Shown one piece after another: positions 16,426 through 25,838 of a stretch of DNA of 64,000 nt (positions within the stretch are counted from its first letter, which is position 1; each line of letters begins with the position of its first letter). The notes below the pieces were generated by a model. It was not told the origin of the DNA. It ran no database searches and saw only the letters and a list, made by a program, of their open reading frames with translations. The position numbers and the translations under genes were made by a program. The DNA is taken from contig NZ_LMUQ01000026.1 of NCBI RefSeq assembly GCF_009765865.1, forward strand, positions 444,208-508,207, given 5' to 3'. Source of the stretch: Acidisoma sp. L85. GTDB lineage: Bacteria > Pseudomonadota > Alphaproteobacteria > Acetobacterales > Acetobacteraceae.

Positions 16426-19277
16426 TCATTTTATACAACACCAATTTTACCCACAATCCCAACGCTTATCTTACGCTCGGAGTCCATGCGGCGCTGAAGC
16501 GTCTGGTGGGGGACAAGGTCGTGCTTGCCGACAACCGAACGCTGCTGCCCTTGGCGGCAACCGGCAAATTCGACACGCTCATTTGTATCGACGGTCAGCG
16601 TCTGAACAAGAGCCTCATCCGTCACGCTCGCGGCGCGTTTCAGCGCTGTATTCTGTGGTTGTTCGAAGATCCCTTCATGTCGGATTACAACCGACGGAAC
16701 ATCGATGTTTTCGACGTCGTTTATACGAACGACCCCTCCTGCGTCGCACTTTATGGTTCGAAAGGGCGGTTTCTTTCGCTGGGAGCAAGCACCGATCTAC
16801 ATTTTCGCGAGATCAAGCCTGACAGCGCGCTGAACTACGACATCTTCTTCGCGGGGACTATGTGGCCGAACCGCATTCCTATCTTGGAGAAATTGATCGC
16901 GACCTTCCCCGCCGCGCGCTTCAAGCTCATTTGTCCGACGAACGAGTATTTACCTCCATTGCCCGCCAGCCTCGCCGCCCTCGCTTTGCAACGCCCGGTC
17001 AGCCACGAAGCGTTCATCGACTTCGCGAATGCGAGCCGTGTAACTCTGACTATGTTTCGAAACTATGCCAGCCACGGCGAAGCCAGCCAGGCGACCGCGC
17101 CAGGGCCGCGGCTCTATGAGTTAGGGCTGGCGGGAACAGCGCAGGTGGTCGAGGCCGGCTCGGCCATCGGACGCGAGCATTTTCGCGAACTCCCCGGCGT
17201 CACCGCCGTCGATGATACCAACGCGCTTCTCGATGCCGTGGGCCGCCTGCTGCGCGACCCGAAGAGAAGAGCGGCCCAGGCAGGTCGCACACAGGAGGCC
17301 GTACGCACTAGCCATCTCTATGAGCATCGGCTGAAGACCCTGCTCGACCGCGAGCTCTCCATGGCGCATCGGCCGGCGCCGGAGGCAGGAAGTCGATCCT
17401 ACCGGCGCGAGGGTCGCAAACTCCGGATTCTGATGTGTACTCATTCCACCATCCAGGAAAATCAATGGGGTGGCGTCGAGGTCTATCAACGCACCCTTTG
17501 CTCCATGCTGGAGAAGGACGCGGAAATCTTTTTCTGGCTGCGGCGCGGCGGTGCCTGCCAGCTCCTTGATTCGAACGGCAAATCGCTGGAACGGTTCGAG
17601 ACGCCGGATGTCGGCTGGCTGGATACGCTTTGCGACCAGTTCGAGGAAATGGCACTTTCTAGCGTTCTCGCGACCTACCGCATCGACGTCGTCCATTTCC
17701 AGCATCTTGGCCATCACGCGGCGTCTCTGCCGATGATCGCGAAGGCTGCTGGATGTGGCACGGTTTTCTCGGCGCATGATTTCTTTCTTGTTTGCGCCCG
17801 CTACAATCTCCTTAACTTTGAACAGAAATTTTGTGACATCGGCACCAAGTCGATCAGCGCCTGCGACGTCTGCCTGAAGGTCGCCGAGGGTCTTCCGGTC
17901 GGCGTGCAGCAGCAGCGACGTGGCTTCATGGAACAGGTCATTCGCTCGATTGATGTCCTGCTTTTCGGCTCCGACTATTCACGTAATCTGCTACGCCGGA
18001 TCTTCCCCTTCACCGCCCGCACGCGCACGGTGACGCTCGGCATTCCCAGCCCTGCCAATGCCGTGCCCGACCTGCGGCAGGAGAAGGCATCGCATAGCGG
18101 AGATTATGTTCTGGAGATCGCCGTCGTCGGCAATTTTATCCGGTCAAAGGGGGCCGACGCGGTTCTCAACATCATCACCACGGCGCCCGCCTCACTGTTT
18201 AAATTCCACATCTTCGGCCAAGCTGATCCGCAATACGAAAAAGTCTTTGCCACCCTCGGAAAGCCGAATCTGATATATCACGGGCGCTTCAATCCCGGCG
18301 ACGTCGCGGTGGCAGCTACCGAAGTTGCGCTACATCTATCGATTTGGCCGGAAACTTACTGCATCTCGCTCTCGGAGGTGTGGCAGGCGGGCCTCATCCC
18401 CATCGTGACCAATATCGGCGCGTTGGGTGACCGCGTCATCCATGGAGTCAACGGCTTCAAGGTCGATGTCGGCGATGTCAGCGCTGTGCTGGATTGCCTC
18501 GAACTGCTGCGATCGAGCGCGGATGTCCGAACTGCCATTCGCGCGAATATCACGCCCGAACTCTGGGTCGATAGCCGCGCCTATGCGCGCACGGTGCTGG
18601 AAATTTATCATGACGTAGCGCCGGTCGCGACGCTGGACAGCAGTCCGCTCAAACTCGATGTCGGTCAGCTCCATCTTCTGCCGAAGGCAGGTTGGAAGGA
18701 CCTAACCCCGTCACGCCACATCTTCGATCCGCCACGCCCCCGCCGCGTGCAGCTCACGCCACCGCCCGGCCTTCGCAGTTGGATCACGGTGCAGGGCGCC
18801 GAGAACTACATCGACGAGCTATGCGGCATCGGTATCGACGATCTCCAGGCGGCCGAGGATGTCTTTCCCTGCGACAGCCTCATGGTGCGTGGCTGGATTG
18901 TCGTGCCGGACCTGCATGTCGCTGGTCGCGTCGACCTCTGTCTCGTTCAAGAAGGCGGGCCGCTACATATCTTTGCGGAGACGGAGCGAGAGGGGCGCGA
19001 GGACGTACTCGAACTCTTTCCTGACGCTCCCAGCCGTTCTGGCTTCCTCGCGCGATTAACACTCAACGGAAAATGGAGCGACGGCGAGTATCGGCTGGCC
19101 GTCATCAATTTGGTAGGTGAGCAAGGCGCTTTTCAACTGACACCCATCAAACTGCGACTTTATGAAGGGCGCGTTGCCGGGGCGACCTCCGATCCGCCCT
19201 CGAACGACACGATCCTCGCAGCCTTCGCCCGCATTGACCGCCTGGCCTCCGCGCTCGCGGTCGGCCAAGCCGGCTGA
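16422..19277 (+). CDS. Large two-domain glycosyltransferase (CgeB-like plus GT4) with C-terminal beta domain
   Basis: This 951-residue protein has three parts. Residues ~1-310 form a CgeB-like GT-B module paralogous to the preceding gene product (LWLFEDPFMSDYNRRNIDVF, later APGPRLYELGLAGTAQVVEA). Residues ~325-740 form a GT4-type module with an N-terminal WGGVEVYQRTL acceptor loop, FSAHDFFLVCARYNLL, and the donor-site stretch YCISLSEVWQAGLIPIVTN. Residues ~790-930 look like an all-beta accessory domain (CDSLMVRGWIVVPDLHVAGR). Two complete glycosyltransferase modules in one chain suggest successive sugar additions during glycan synthesis. It overlaps the upstream gene by 4 nt and lacks transmembrane segments. 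Substrates are unknown; the module assignment rests on motifs only. Confidence 0.72.
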   Translation: MIILYNTNFTHNPNAYLTLGVHAALKRLVGDKVVLADNRTLLPLAATGKFDTLICIDGQRLNKSLIRHARGAFQRCILWLFEDPFMSDYNRRNIDVFDVVYTNDPSCVALYGSKGRFLSLGASTDLHFREIKPDSALNYDIFFAGTMWPNRIPILEKLIATFPAARFKLICPTNEYLPPLPASLAALALQRPVSHEAFIDFANASRVTLTMFRNYASHGEASQATAPGPRLYELGLAGTAQVVEAGSAIGREHFRELPGVTAVDDTNALLDAVGRLLRDPKRRAAQAGRTQEAVRTSHLYEHRLKTLLDRELSMAHRPAPEAGSRSYRREGRKLRILMCTHSTIQENQWGGVEVYQRTLCSMLEKDAEIFFWLRRGGACQLLDSNGKSLERFETPDVGWLDTLCDQFEEMALSSVLATYRIDVVHFQHLGHHAASLPMIAKAAGCGTVFSAHDFFLVCARYNLLNFEQKFCDIGTKSISACDVCLKVAEGLPVGVQQQRRGFMEQVIRSIDVLLFGSDYSRNLLRRIFPFTARTRTVTLGIPSPANAVPDLRQEKASHSGDYVLEIAVVGNFIRSKGADAVLNIITTAPASLFKFHIFGQADPQYEKVFATLGKPNLIYHGRFNPGDVAVAATEVALHLSIWPETYCISLSEVWQAGLIPIVTNIGALGDRVIHGVNGFKVDVGDVSAVLDCLELLRSSADVRTAIRANITPELWVDSRAYARTVLEIYHDVAPVATLDSSPLKLDVGQLHLLPKAGWKDLTPSRHIFDPPRPRRVQLTPPPGLRSWITVQGAENYIDELCGIGIDDLQAAEDVFPCDSLMVRGWIVVPDLHVAGRVDLCLVQEGGPLHIFAETEREGREDVLELFPDAPSRSGFLARLTLNGKWSDGEYRLAVINLVGEQGAFQLTPIKLRLYEGRVAGATSDPPSNDTILAAFARIDRLASALAVGQAG

Positions 19278-19511
19278 TGCAGTTTCCACCCATGAAGCGG
19301 AGATAGCGGATCCTCCGCTCCCCTCGTGCCGCGCCACATGGGCACTTCGATTTAGCAGCTCCGGAGCATGCTCACGGACAGCCTTTTTGGTCACGCAGTT
19401 TTCATGCATGCGGCGGTATACACCAAGCTCGGTCGCTCGCCGGCATCTAACTGTATTCGTCATGGCGCCGCACTCTCCGCGACGCCCCAGGATGAGAGGA
19501 TTTCGGCGCCC

Positions 19512-22448
19512 ATGGGAGAAACTACAGTCCGTCCCTCCATCGTCGGCTTTGTCGATTGCGCGGACTGGAACGAAATTGGCGGCTGGTGCTTCGATCCCGT
19601 CCTGCCCAACGTGCCTCTCGTGATTGAGATCGTCCATGATACCCAAGTCATCTGCCGCATCGAGGCAAATAAGTTCCGGGCCGATCTCGTCGAGGTGGGA
19701 GCGGGTACCGGTCATCACGGCTTCTCGATTCGTCTTCCCCACCGCCTATTCGAGACCCTTCGCGTGCATCTTAGGGTTCGTGTCGCCGGCAGGGACATTG
19801 ATCTCGAGGGTTCCCCGATTGTGCTCGAGAATGCAGAGGCACTGTTGGGTCACGAGACACAGCGCCTGCTGACAAACGCGGTTTCGCACGCAGCGGAAAA
19901 CGCGGCTGACACAAAGGAGTTGGTCGAACTCGCGCGTTTCTTCCTCGTGCAATTCGACCGCGTCGAAGCGGCTCTTCGCGACAGGGAAGCCTCGGCGGCG
20001 GCGCGGCAGGAGCGTCTTGCCGAGCTCGCTTCTGGCGAGCCGAGCTTGTCGCATCGGCTAAGTGGCTTGGTCGAAGCGGCAATCCAATCGCATGGCCACC
20101 TCGACTGGCCCAGCAGCGATGCCCCCGAGGTCTCGATCATCATCCCCGTCTTTAACAACTTCGACTACACTTGCCGCTGCCTCGAATCGATGCTGCGTTA
20201 TCCGTCGGTGGCAAAAGCCGAGATCATCCTCGTCGACGATGGCTCGACCGATGCCACACTCCTCGCCGGGCGGATCTTCGGCGGGGTACGGATTATCCGC
20301 AATGCCGGCAACCTGGGTTTCGTCGGCTCGGTCAATGCTGGCGCCGTGGTGGCACGCGGCCATCACCTCCTCTTCCTCAATAACGACACGGAAGTCCAGG
20401 CGGGCTGGCTCGACGAGCTGTTGGAGACCTTCACGCGCGATCCCCGCATCGGCGTCGTCGGCTCGAAGCTGCTCTCGACTGACGGGACGCTACAGGAGGT
20501 TGGTGGGATCGTCTGGCGCATGGGCGATGCGATGAATTATGGCGGCAGGCAAGATCCCGAACGGCCCGAATACTGCTTCCTCCGCGACTGCGACTACGTC
20601 TCGGGCGCCGCCCTCATGATACCGCGCGATCTCTTCGAGACGCTTGGCGGCTTCTCGAGTGATTTCGCGCCTGGCTATTATGAGGATACGGATCTCTGTT
20701 TTCGTGTGAGAGAGGCCGGGCGCCGCGTCGTGGTCCAACCCGCCTCCCGCGTGCTGCACCATCAGGGCGTCACCTCGGGCGTTGATGTCGCGGGTCCCGG
20801 TATGAAGCGCTACCAGCGTATCCATCAACGCAGGTTCCTCGAGCGCTGGCGTCATGTCCTGCAGTATCACCAAGACCGGTCAGATCCGCCGCACAAGGAT
20901 AGCGAGCGTCACGTTACCAAACGCGCGCTGTTTATTGACTCTTCCGTTCCGACACCGGATCAGGATGCAGGCTCCAATGCCGCCTTTGAACATATTCTCT
21001 CGCTGATGCGGCTCGGTTACAAAGTCGCTTTCGTGGGCGCCGACAATATGGCGCGGATCCCGCCCTATACGGACGCACTGCAGCGCATCGGTGTGCAGTG
21101 CTACTATCATCCCTATTTCAGTTCCGTAGAGGAGATCCTTCGCCGCGACCCGGCGCATTACGACGTCGTCTATCTGCATCGCATGGTCAATGCCGTGAAA
21201 TACACGGCGCTGGTGAAGGAGCGCTATCCCGGCTGTCGCGTCATCTATAGCGTCGCCGATCTCCACTATTTGCGCACCGAGCGTCAGGCCGTGGTGGAAA
21301 GTGCCGAAGGTCTGCGGGCGAAAGCTGCCTCGATCAAGCTGCTTGAGATCGGCGCTATGAAGGCGGCCGATGGCGTGATCGTCCATTCGTCAGCCGAGGC
21401 GTTGGCTCTGGCGCAGGAAACCGCGGGCGCAGTACGCGCGTCCGTTGTTCCGTGGGTCGTGCGCGTCGGTCCCCGTCCACTGCCTTTCGCCGAGCGGCGT
21501 CACATCCTTTTCGTCGGAGGCTACAACCATCAGCCAAATGTGGATGCCGCAACTTGGCTTGTGCATGAAATCATGCCCCTTGTGTGGCAGCTCGATCCCG
21601 AGATCACCTGCCTTCTGGCGGGCAGCGCCATGCCACCGGCGATAGAAGCGCTGCGGCGGCGAGGCATATTGCCCATAGGACATGTGGCGGATCTCGGCAG
21701 TCTTCTGCAGAGAACCCGACTCACCGTGGCACCGCTGCGCTTCGGAGCCGGGTTGAAGGGCAAAGTATTGACCAGCATGGCCGCGGCCCTGCCTTGCATC
21801 GCCACAGCCTGCGCGATCGAGGGAATGCATCTGCCGCTGGCGCTGGAGGCGCTTACGCTCGCCGATGGCGCCGGAGCATTCGCGAGCAAGATCGTCGAAC
21901 TCTATCACGACGCGAAACGCAATGCCGAAGCGGCAGCCCTCGGCGTCACGCTCGTTGGCGAGCGCTTCTCCGAGAGAGCTATTGATGCCGGGATCGGCCA
22001 GGTCCTGAAACCCGCGCTACCGGCACCGGCTATCCTGCTCTCGGCCGATGGTCCTACCGAAGATCAAACGCCAGCCGAGGCTACTGCCCTCCCCAAGGGT
22101 CAAATCGGCACCGAGCCGCTGCTCGTACGCGACATCGAGGTTGAGGGGGCGATCACGACGGGACCTCGGATCATGGTCGGTTCGGACTGTACGGCGGAGG
22201 TCGTGGCTTTGGCAGAGCCTGAAGTCCTATCCGGCAACCTGCGTGTGGTGAGCGTCGCGGCGGTCCCCGCAGAATTAGATGGGACAGTCCTGATTGGATC
22301 GCCCGAGCTTCCCGCGCCATCTGAACTCCCAGTGGAGTTGGCGCGGGCGTCTGGCGACGAAGCTCAGGCGGCGTCTTCCTCTTCCGCGGCTCCAGCGGTG
22401 ACGGGCGCGATCGGAACGACGGCCGCCGTGTGGGAGGCGCCCGACTGA
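19512..22448 (+). CDS. Large glycosyltransferase with accessory beta domain, GT2 and GT4 modules
   Basis: About 978 residues. The order is: an N-terminal beta domain (GFVDCADWNEIGGWCFDP, residues ~10-105); a helical linker; a GT2 (GT-A) module with SIIIPVFNNFDYTCRCLESM, LVDDGSTDATL and the metal-binding LFLNNDTEVQAGW; then a GT4-like GT-B module (KRALFIDSSVPTPDQDAGSN, later APLRFGAGLKGKVLTSMAA). A Pro/Ala-rich tail of ~100 residues follows. This layout resembles rhamnan or O-antigen assembly enzymes. The ATG at 19512 is preferred because the beta domain starts at once and AGGA lies upstream; an in-frame ATG at 19368 would add 48 residues of unconserved sequence. The 3' end overlaps convergent sthA by 85 nt. 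Confidence 0.74.
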   Translation: MGETTVRPSIVGFVDCADWNEIGGWCFDPVLPNVPLVIEIVHDTQVICRIEANKFRADLVEVGAGTGHHGFSIRLPHRLFETLRVHLRVRVAGRDIDLEGSPIVLENAEALLGHETQRLLTNAVSHAAENAADTKELVELARFFLVQFDRVEAALRDREASAAARQERLAELASGEPSLSHRLSGLVEAAIQSHGHLDWPSSDAPEVSIIIPVFNNFDYTCRCLESMLRYPSVAKAEIILVDDGSTDATLLAGRIFGGVRIIRNAGNLGFVGSVNAGAVVARGHHLLFLNNDTEVQAGWLDELLETFTRDPRIGVVGSKLLSTDGTLQEVGGIVWRMGDAMNYGGRQDPERPEYCFLRDCDYVSGAALMIPRDLFETLGGFSSDFAPGYYEDTDLCFRVREAGRRVVVQPASRVLHHQGVTSGVDVAGPGMKRYQRIHQRRFLERWRHVLQYHQDRSDPPHKDSERHVTKRALFIDSSVPTPDQDAGSNAAFEHILSLMRLGYKVAFVGADNMARIPPYTDALQRIGVQCYYHPYFSSVEEILRRDPAHYDVVYLHRMVNAVKYTALVKERYPGCRVIYSVADLHYLRTERQAVVESAEGLRAKAASIKLLEIGAMKAADGVIVHSSAEALALAQETAGAVRASVVPWVVRVGPRPLPFAERRHILFVGGYNHQPNVDAATWLVHEIMPLVWQLDPEITCLLAGSAMPPAIEALRRRGILPIGHVADLGSLLQRTRLTVAPLRFGAGLKGKVLTSMAAALPCIATACAIEGMHLPLALEALTLADGAGAFASKIVELYHDAKRNAEAAALGVTLVGERFSERAIDAGIGQVLKPALPAPAILLSADGPTEDQTPAEATALPKGQIGTEPLLVRDIEVEGAITTGPRIMVGSDCTAEVVALAEPEVLSGNLRVVSVAAVPAELDGTVLIGSPELPAPSELPVELARASGDEAQAASSSSAAPAVTGAIGTTAAVWEAPD

Positions 22449-23854
22449 GATGCGGCGCCGCGACCGGGTATTGCCATCCGGTTCCAGGCATCGAGCGCCG
22501 CGATCTTGTACGCCTCCGCGAGAGTCGGATAGTTGAAGGTATTGTCGATGAAGTAGTCTAGCGTGCCCTTTAGGTTGAGGACCGCTTGGCCGATGTGGAT
22601 GAGTTCGGTGGCTCCCTCGCCGACGATATGCACCCCCAGAAGCCGGCGCGTGCGGATCGAGAAGATCATTTTCATCATGCCGGTATCGAGGCCCATGATA
22701 TGGCCGCGCGACGTCTCCCGGAAACGCGCGATGCCGCATTCATAGGGGATGGCGCGCCGCCGCACTTCCTCCTCGCTCATGCCGACGGTTGAGATCTCCG
22801 GGACAGAATAGATGCCATAGGGGAAGAATTCCGGGGCGGGTGGGATCGGCACGTCGAAAGCGTGGCAGGCCGCAATGCGGCCCTGCTCCATCGAGGTCGA
22901 GGCGAGGCTGGGAAAGCCGATCGCGTCGCCGGCCGAGTAGATATGGGGAACCTCAGTCTGCAGTGTTTGCGGATGCACTTTCAGGCGGCCGCGATGGTCG
23001 ACCTCCAAGCCGCAAGCCGGAAGGTTGAGCGTATCCGTCGCCCCGACGCGCCCGGCGGCATAAAGCAACATTTCGGAGCGCACGCGTCGGCCACCCTCCA
23101 ACGCCGCGACGGGCCAGCCGTTCTCGATCTCGACCGCTGTCACCTTGGCGCCGAGACGGATCGTCATGCCGCGATCGCGCATTTGGTGGGTGAAGTCCTC
23201 GATGATCTCCTGGTCGATGAAATCCAGGAAACTCTCCCGCGGCTCGACCAGCGCCACCGGCACGTCCAGCGCGCTGAAGATGGTGGCGTATTCCACGCCG
23301 ATGACGCCCGCACCGATGACCGTCAGGCTGCGCGGCAGGCGTGTCAGCTCGACGATCTCGTCGCTGTCGAGAACGCTCGCGCCATCGAAGGGAATGCTGG
23401 CTGGACGGTAGGGCCGGGTGCCGACCGCTATGAGGAATTTCTCGCCCGAGAATACGCGGCTGTCGCCCTTGGCCGAGACGACTTCGATGCGATGAGGGTC
23501 GATGAAATGTGCCGTGCCCTCGATCGTGCGCACCGCGTTGCGCGCAAACTGGTGCTCCAGGATATCGACCTCGTGGTCCAGCGTGATGTGCAGCCTGGCC
23601 ATGAGGTCCTTGGCCTCGATATTCTTCTTCACGCGGTACGAGCGGCCGTAGAAGCCGCGTTCCCGCCAGCCGGAGAGGTTGAGCACGGTCTCCCTCAGGG
23701 TCTTGGAGGGAATAGTGCCGGTATGGACCGACACGCCGCCGACACGCCGTCCACGTTCCACCACCAGGACGGTTTTGCCGAGCTTGGCTGCCTGGATCGC
23801 GGCCCGGCGGCCCGACGGGCCGCTGCCGATGACGATGAATTCGAAATCGGTCAC
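22364..23854 (-). CDS. sthA: Si-specific soluble pyridine nucleotide transhydrogenase
   Basis: SthA is a soluble flavoprotein that moves reducing equivalents between NADPH and NAD+. The 496-residue protein has the FAD loop IVIGSGPSGRRAAIQAAKLG and the SthA-diagnostic segment VSVHTGTIPSKTLRETVL. Both redox-active cysteines of the lipoamide-dehydrogenase relatives are absent from this segment, as expected for SthA. The NAD loop is VIGAGVIGVEYATIF, followed by the C-terminal FAD segment HIYSAGDAIGFP and a dimerisation domain. The ~30-residue C-terminal Ala-rich tail exceeds the E. coli enzyme (466 residues) and is exactly the part overlapping the convergent glycosyltransferase gene. The start is GTG at 23854, with AAGGCAGG upstream. 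Confidence 0.88.
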   Translation of the reverse strand: MTDFEFIVIGSGPSGRRAAIQAAKLGKTVLVVERGRRVGGVSVHTGTIPSKTLRETVLNLSGWRERGFYGRSYRVKKNIEAKDLMARLHITLDHEVDILEHQFARNAVRTIEGTAHFIDPHRIEVVSAKGDSRVFSGEKFLIAVGTRPYRPASIPFDGASVLDSDEIVELTRLPRSLTVIGAGVIGVEYATIFSALDVPVALVEPRESFLDFIDQEIIEDFTHQMRDRGMTIRLGAKVTAVEIENGWPVAALEGGRRVRSEMLLYAAGRVGATDTLNLPACGLEVDHRGRLKVHPQTLQTEVPHIYSAGDAIGFPSLASTSMEQGRIAACHAFDVPIPPAPEFFPYGIYSVPEISTVGMSEEEVRRRAIPYECGIARFRETSRGHIMGLDTGMMKMIFSIRTRRLLGVHIVGEGATELIHIGQAVLNLKGTLDYFIDNTFNYPTLAEAYKIAALDAWNRMAIPGRGAASQSGASHTAAVVPIAPVTAGAAEEEDAA

Positions 23855-24429
23855 GCGCCTGCCTTTCCGCGACGTGCCCCCGCTAGAGTGCAGTGCACAA
23901 AATCACCTTAGGGCAGACGTATTGCCCTTCGCTAGGGGCCGAGTTCGTGAATATCGACTGATCGGCCGGGCAGCCCGAGGCGATCTCGGGCGCCGCCTCA
24001 CCCCTATCGATCGAGTATTGAGCGCCGCCAGAACCGCCCCACCAAAATTCATAGTATCACCAAAGTAATTCTAGAAAAACAAGCAGATCTCATGGCGCGC
24101 ATACCCGCTGTTCCGGCTCCGGAGTAAAGGGGCGACAGGAAGAATTTGTAAAAATCTTGCTTGAAGGGAAGAGCATGACACTTGGGGAAGGCGGCCGAGT
24201 CCAGGCTAGTGCCCCCCATTTAGGCTATGCTATGCTAATGCTTTAGTGCCCTTTTGGGCGTGGCCAGCCTACCGCCGTTTGAGCAAATTATGTATGTGCC
24301 CGCCATATTCGCACAGGGAGTACGCCCGATCGCACGCGCCCTCCCCCCGCTGTTTCCGCTGCTGACAAGAACGCGAGGCGGAGCGCCAGTCGCTCCCGCA
24401 CCGGGCGTGCGTTCTAAACGGAGGCCATC
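23855..24429. other. Divergent intergenic region between sthA and the GGDEF regulator
   Basis: These 575 bp hold no credible gene. The right half contains AT-richer sequence, a GCTATGCTATGCTAATGC direct repetition near 24226-24243, and a short GCCC-TTTT-GGGC hairpin at ~24248-24259. The promoters of sthA (leftwards) and of the signalling operon (rightwards) must lie here, but no confident -35/-10 pair was identified. Confidence 0.5.
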
Positions 24430-25818
24430 TTGACGGCCCGCATATTGGTCGTCGATGACGTCCCGGCCAATGTCCGTCTTCTGGAAGTCCGCCTCGCCGC
24501 CGAATATTACGAAGTCAAGTCGATCCGTGACGGTCGCGACGTGCTTGCATTCGCGGATGACTGGCAGCCTGACGTCATTCTACTTGATGTTATGATGCCT
24601 GGACTGGACGGGTACGAGGTGTGCCGTTCGCTGAAGGCTAAGCAGACGACGTGCCATATCCCTGTGATCATGGTGACGGCGCTCAAGGAGCCAGCGGACC
24701 GGCTGCAGGGACTGGCCTGCGGGGCGGACGAGTTCCTGACCAAACCCGTCGAGCATGAGATTCTTCTGGCCCGGCTGCGTGGCATCATTCGGCTGAAGCG
24801 CCTGCTGGACGAATGGCGCGCCCGGGGCGACACCGCGCTCGCGTTGGGGCTGACCGCGAATGGCCTGCATGAGGCAGTCTCCGAGCCGGGCCGGGCGCTC
24901 ATCGTCGATGATCTGATGATCCGCGCGCAGCGTCTGCGCGATGTTCTCAGCCGTGACGGCATAGCGACGGTTTTGGCGGAAGACGAGAGCGCGGCGCTTG
25001 CGGCAACCGAGGTCGCGCCCTTCGATCTGATCGTCATCAGCCTTTCGCCGATGGCAGGTGATCCATTGCGGCTGGTGGCAAAGCTGCGCGCGGCGAACAT
25101 GACGCGCGACACGCCCTTGCTGCTGGTCGGCGAACCCGGTCAGCGTGGTCTCGTCATCGGCGGTCTCGATCTCGGCGCCAATGACTGCCTCATGCTGCCG
25201 CTCGATGAGAGCGAATTCCTTTTGCGAGCGCGCAACCATATCCGACGGAAGCACTATCAGGACCGCTTGCGAACCGATGTCGGGACCGCACTGCAACTCG
25301 CGGTCATCGATCCGCTGACCGGCCTCTATAATCGGCGCTACCTGATCGGCCATCTCGATGGACTTTACGCCGACGCCGTGAACCAAGGCTTTGCGGCTTT
25401 GATGATAGACGTCGATCATTTCAAGGATATCAATGACCGCCACGGGCATCGCATTGGCGACTGCGTCCTCCAGGGCGTCTCCGCGATTCTCAGGGTCAAT
25501 CTCAGGGAGGTCGATCTGGTCGCCCGCTACGGCGGCGAAGAGTTCGTCGTCATCGTCGCCGCCTCAGATGAGAATTCCGCCGTGAATGTCGCGGAGCGGT
25601 TGAGGATCGCCATCGAACAGGCGCTCATCGAGCCGGAGGTGCGGGTCACGGTCAGCATAGGCGTGGCAGCGTCGGCAACCGCGTTTTCGGCCCTCAGCCT
25701 GATCGAACAGGCGGACAGCGCACTCTATGAAGCCAAGCGCAGCGGGCGCAACAAGGTCACGCTGCGCTCGCCTCTGGTCGATCGCGATGAAACGCTACGC
25801 GCCCCAGCGCAAACGTAA
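24430..25818 (+). CDS. PleD-like response regulator with two REC domains and a GGDEF diguanylate cyclase domain
   Basis: The 462-residue protein has the PleD arrangement. REC1 (residues ~4-120) has the acidic pocket LVVDDVPAN, phospho-acceptor region DVILLDVMMPGLDGYEV and the switch Lys in FLTKPVE. REC2 (~155-275) is degenerate: the Asp region reads FDLIVISLSPMAG, without an obvious acceptor. The C-terminal GGDEF domain has DPLTGLYNRRYL, LMIDVDHFKDINDRHGHRIG and active site RYGGEEF; the upstream REVD fits the RxxD inhibitory I-site. It should make cyclic di-GMP when REC1 is phosphorylated. The start is TTG at 24430, with CGGAGG upstream. A FIST protein and a histidine kinase follow, the latter a natural phosphodonor. 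divK, often paired with pleD, is not in the window. Confidence 0.9.
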   Translation: MTARILVVDDVPANVRLLEVRLAAEYYEVKSIRDGRDVLAFADDWQPDVILLDVMMPGLDGYEVCRSLKAKQTTCHIPVIMVTALKEPADRLQGLACGADEFLTKPVEHEILLARLRGIIRLKRLLDEWRARGDTALALGLTANGLHEAVSEPGRALIVDDLMIRAQRLRDVLSRDGIATVLAEDESAALAATEVAPFDLIVISLSPMAGDPLRLVAKLRAANMTRDTPLLLVGEPGQRGLVIGGLDLGANDCLMLPLDESEFLLRARNHIRRKHYQDRLRTDVGTALQLAVIDPLTGLYNRRYLIGHLDGLYADAVNQGFAALMIDVDHFKDINDRHGHRIGDCVLQGVSAILRVNLREVDLVARYGGEEFVVIVAASDENSAVNVAERLRIAIEQALIEPEVRVTVSIGVAASATAFSALSLIEQADSALYEAKRSGRNKVTLRSPLVDRDETLRAPAQT

Positions 25819-25838
25819 ACCCGAACAACGGCGGTATC

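Noticed and set aside
22862-23911. 349-codon plus-strand frame over sthA
   Set aside because: Antisense shadow of sthA; composition rich in Asp/Arg/Ala with no recognisable fold.
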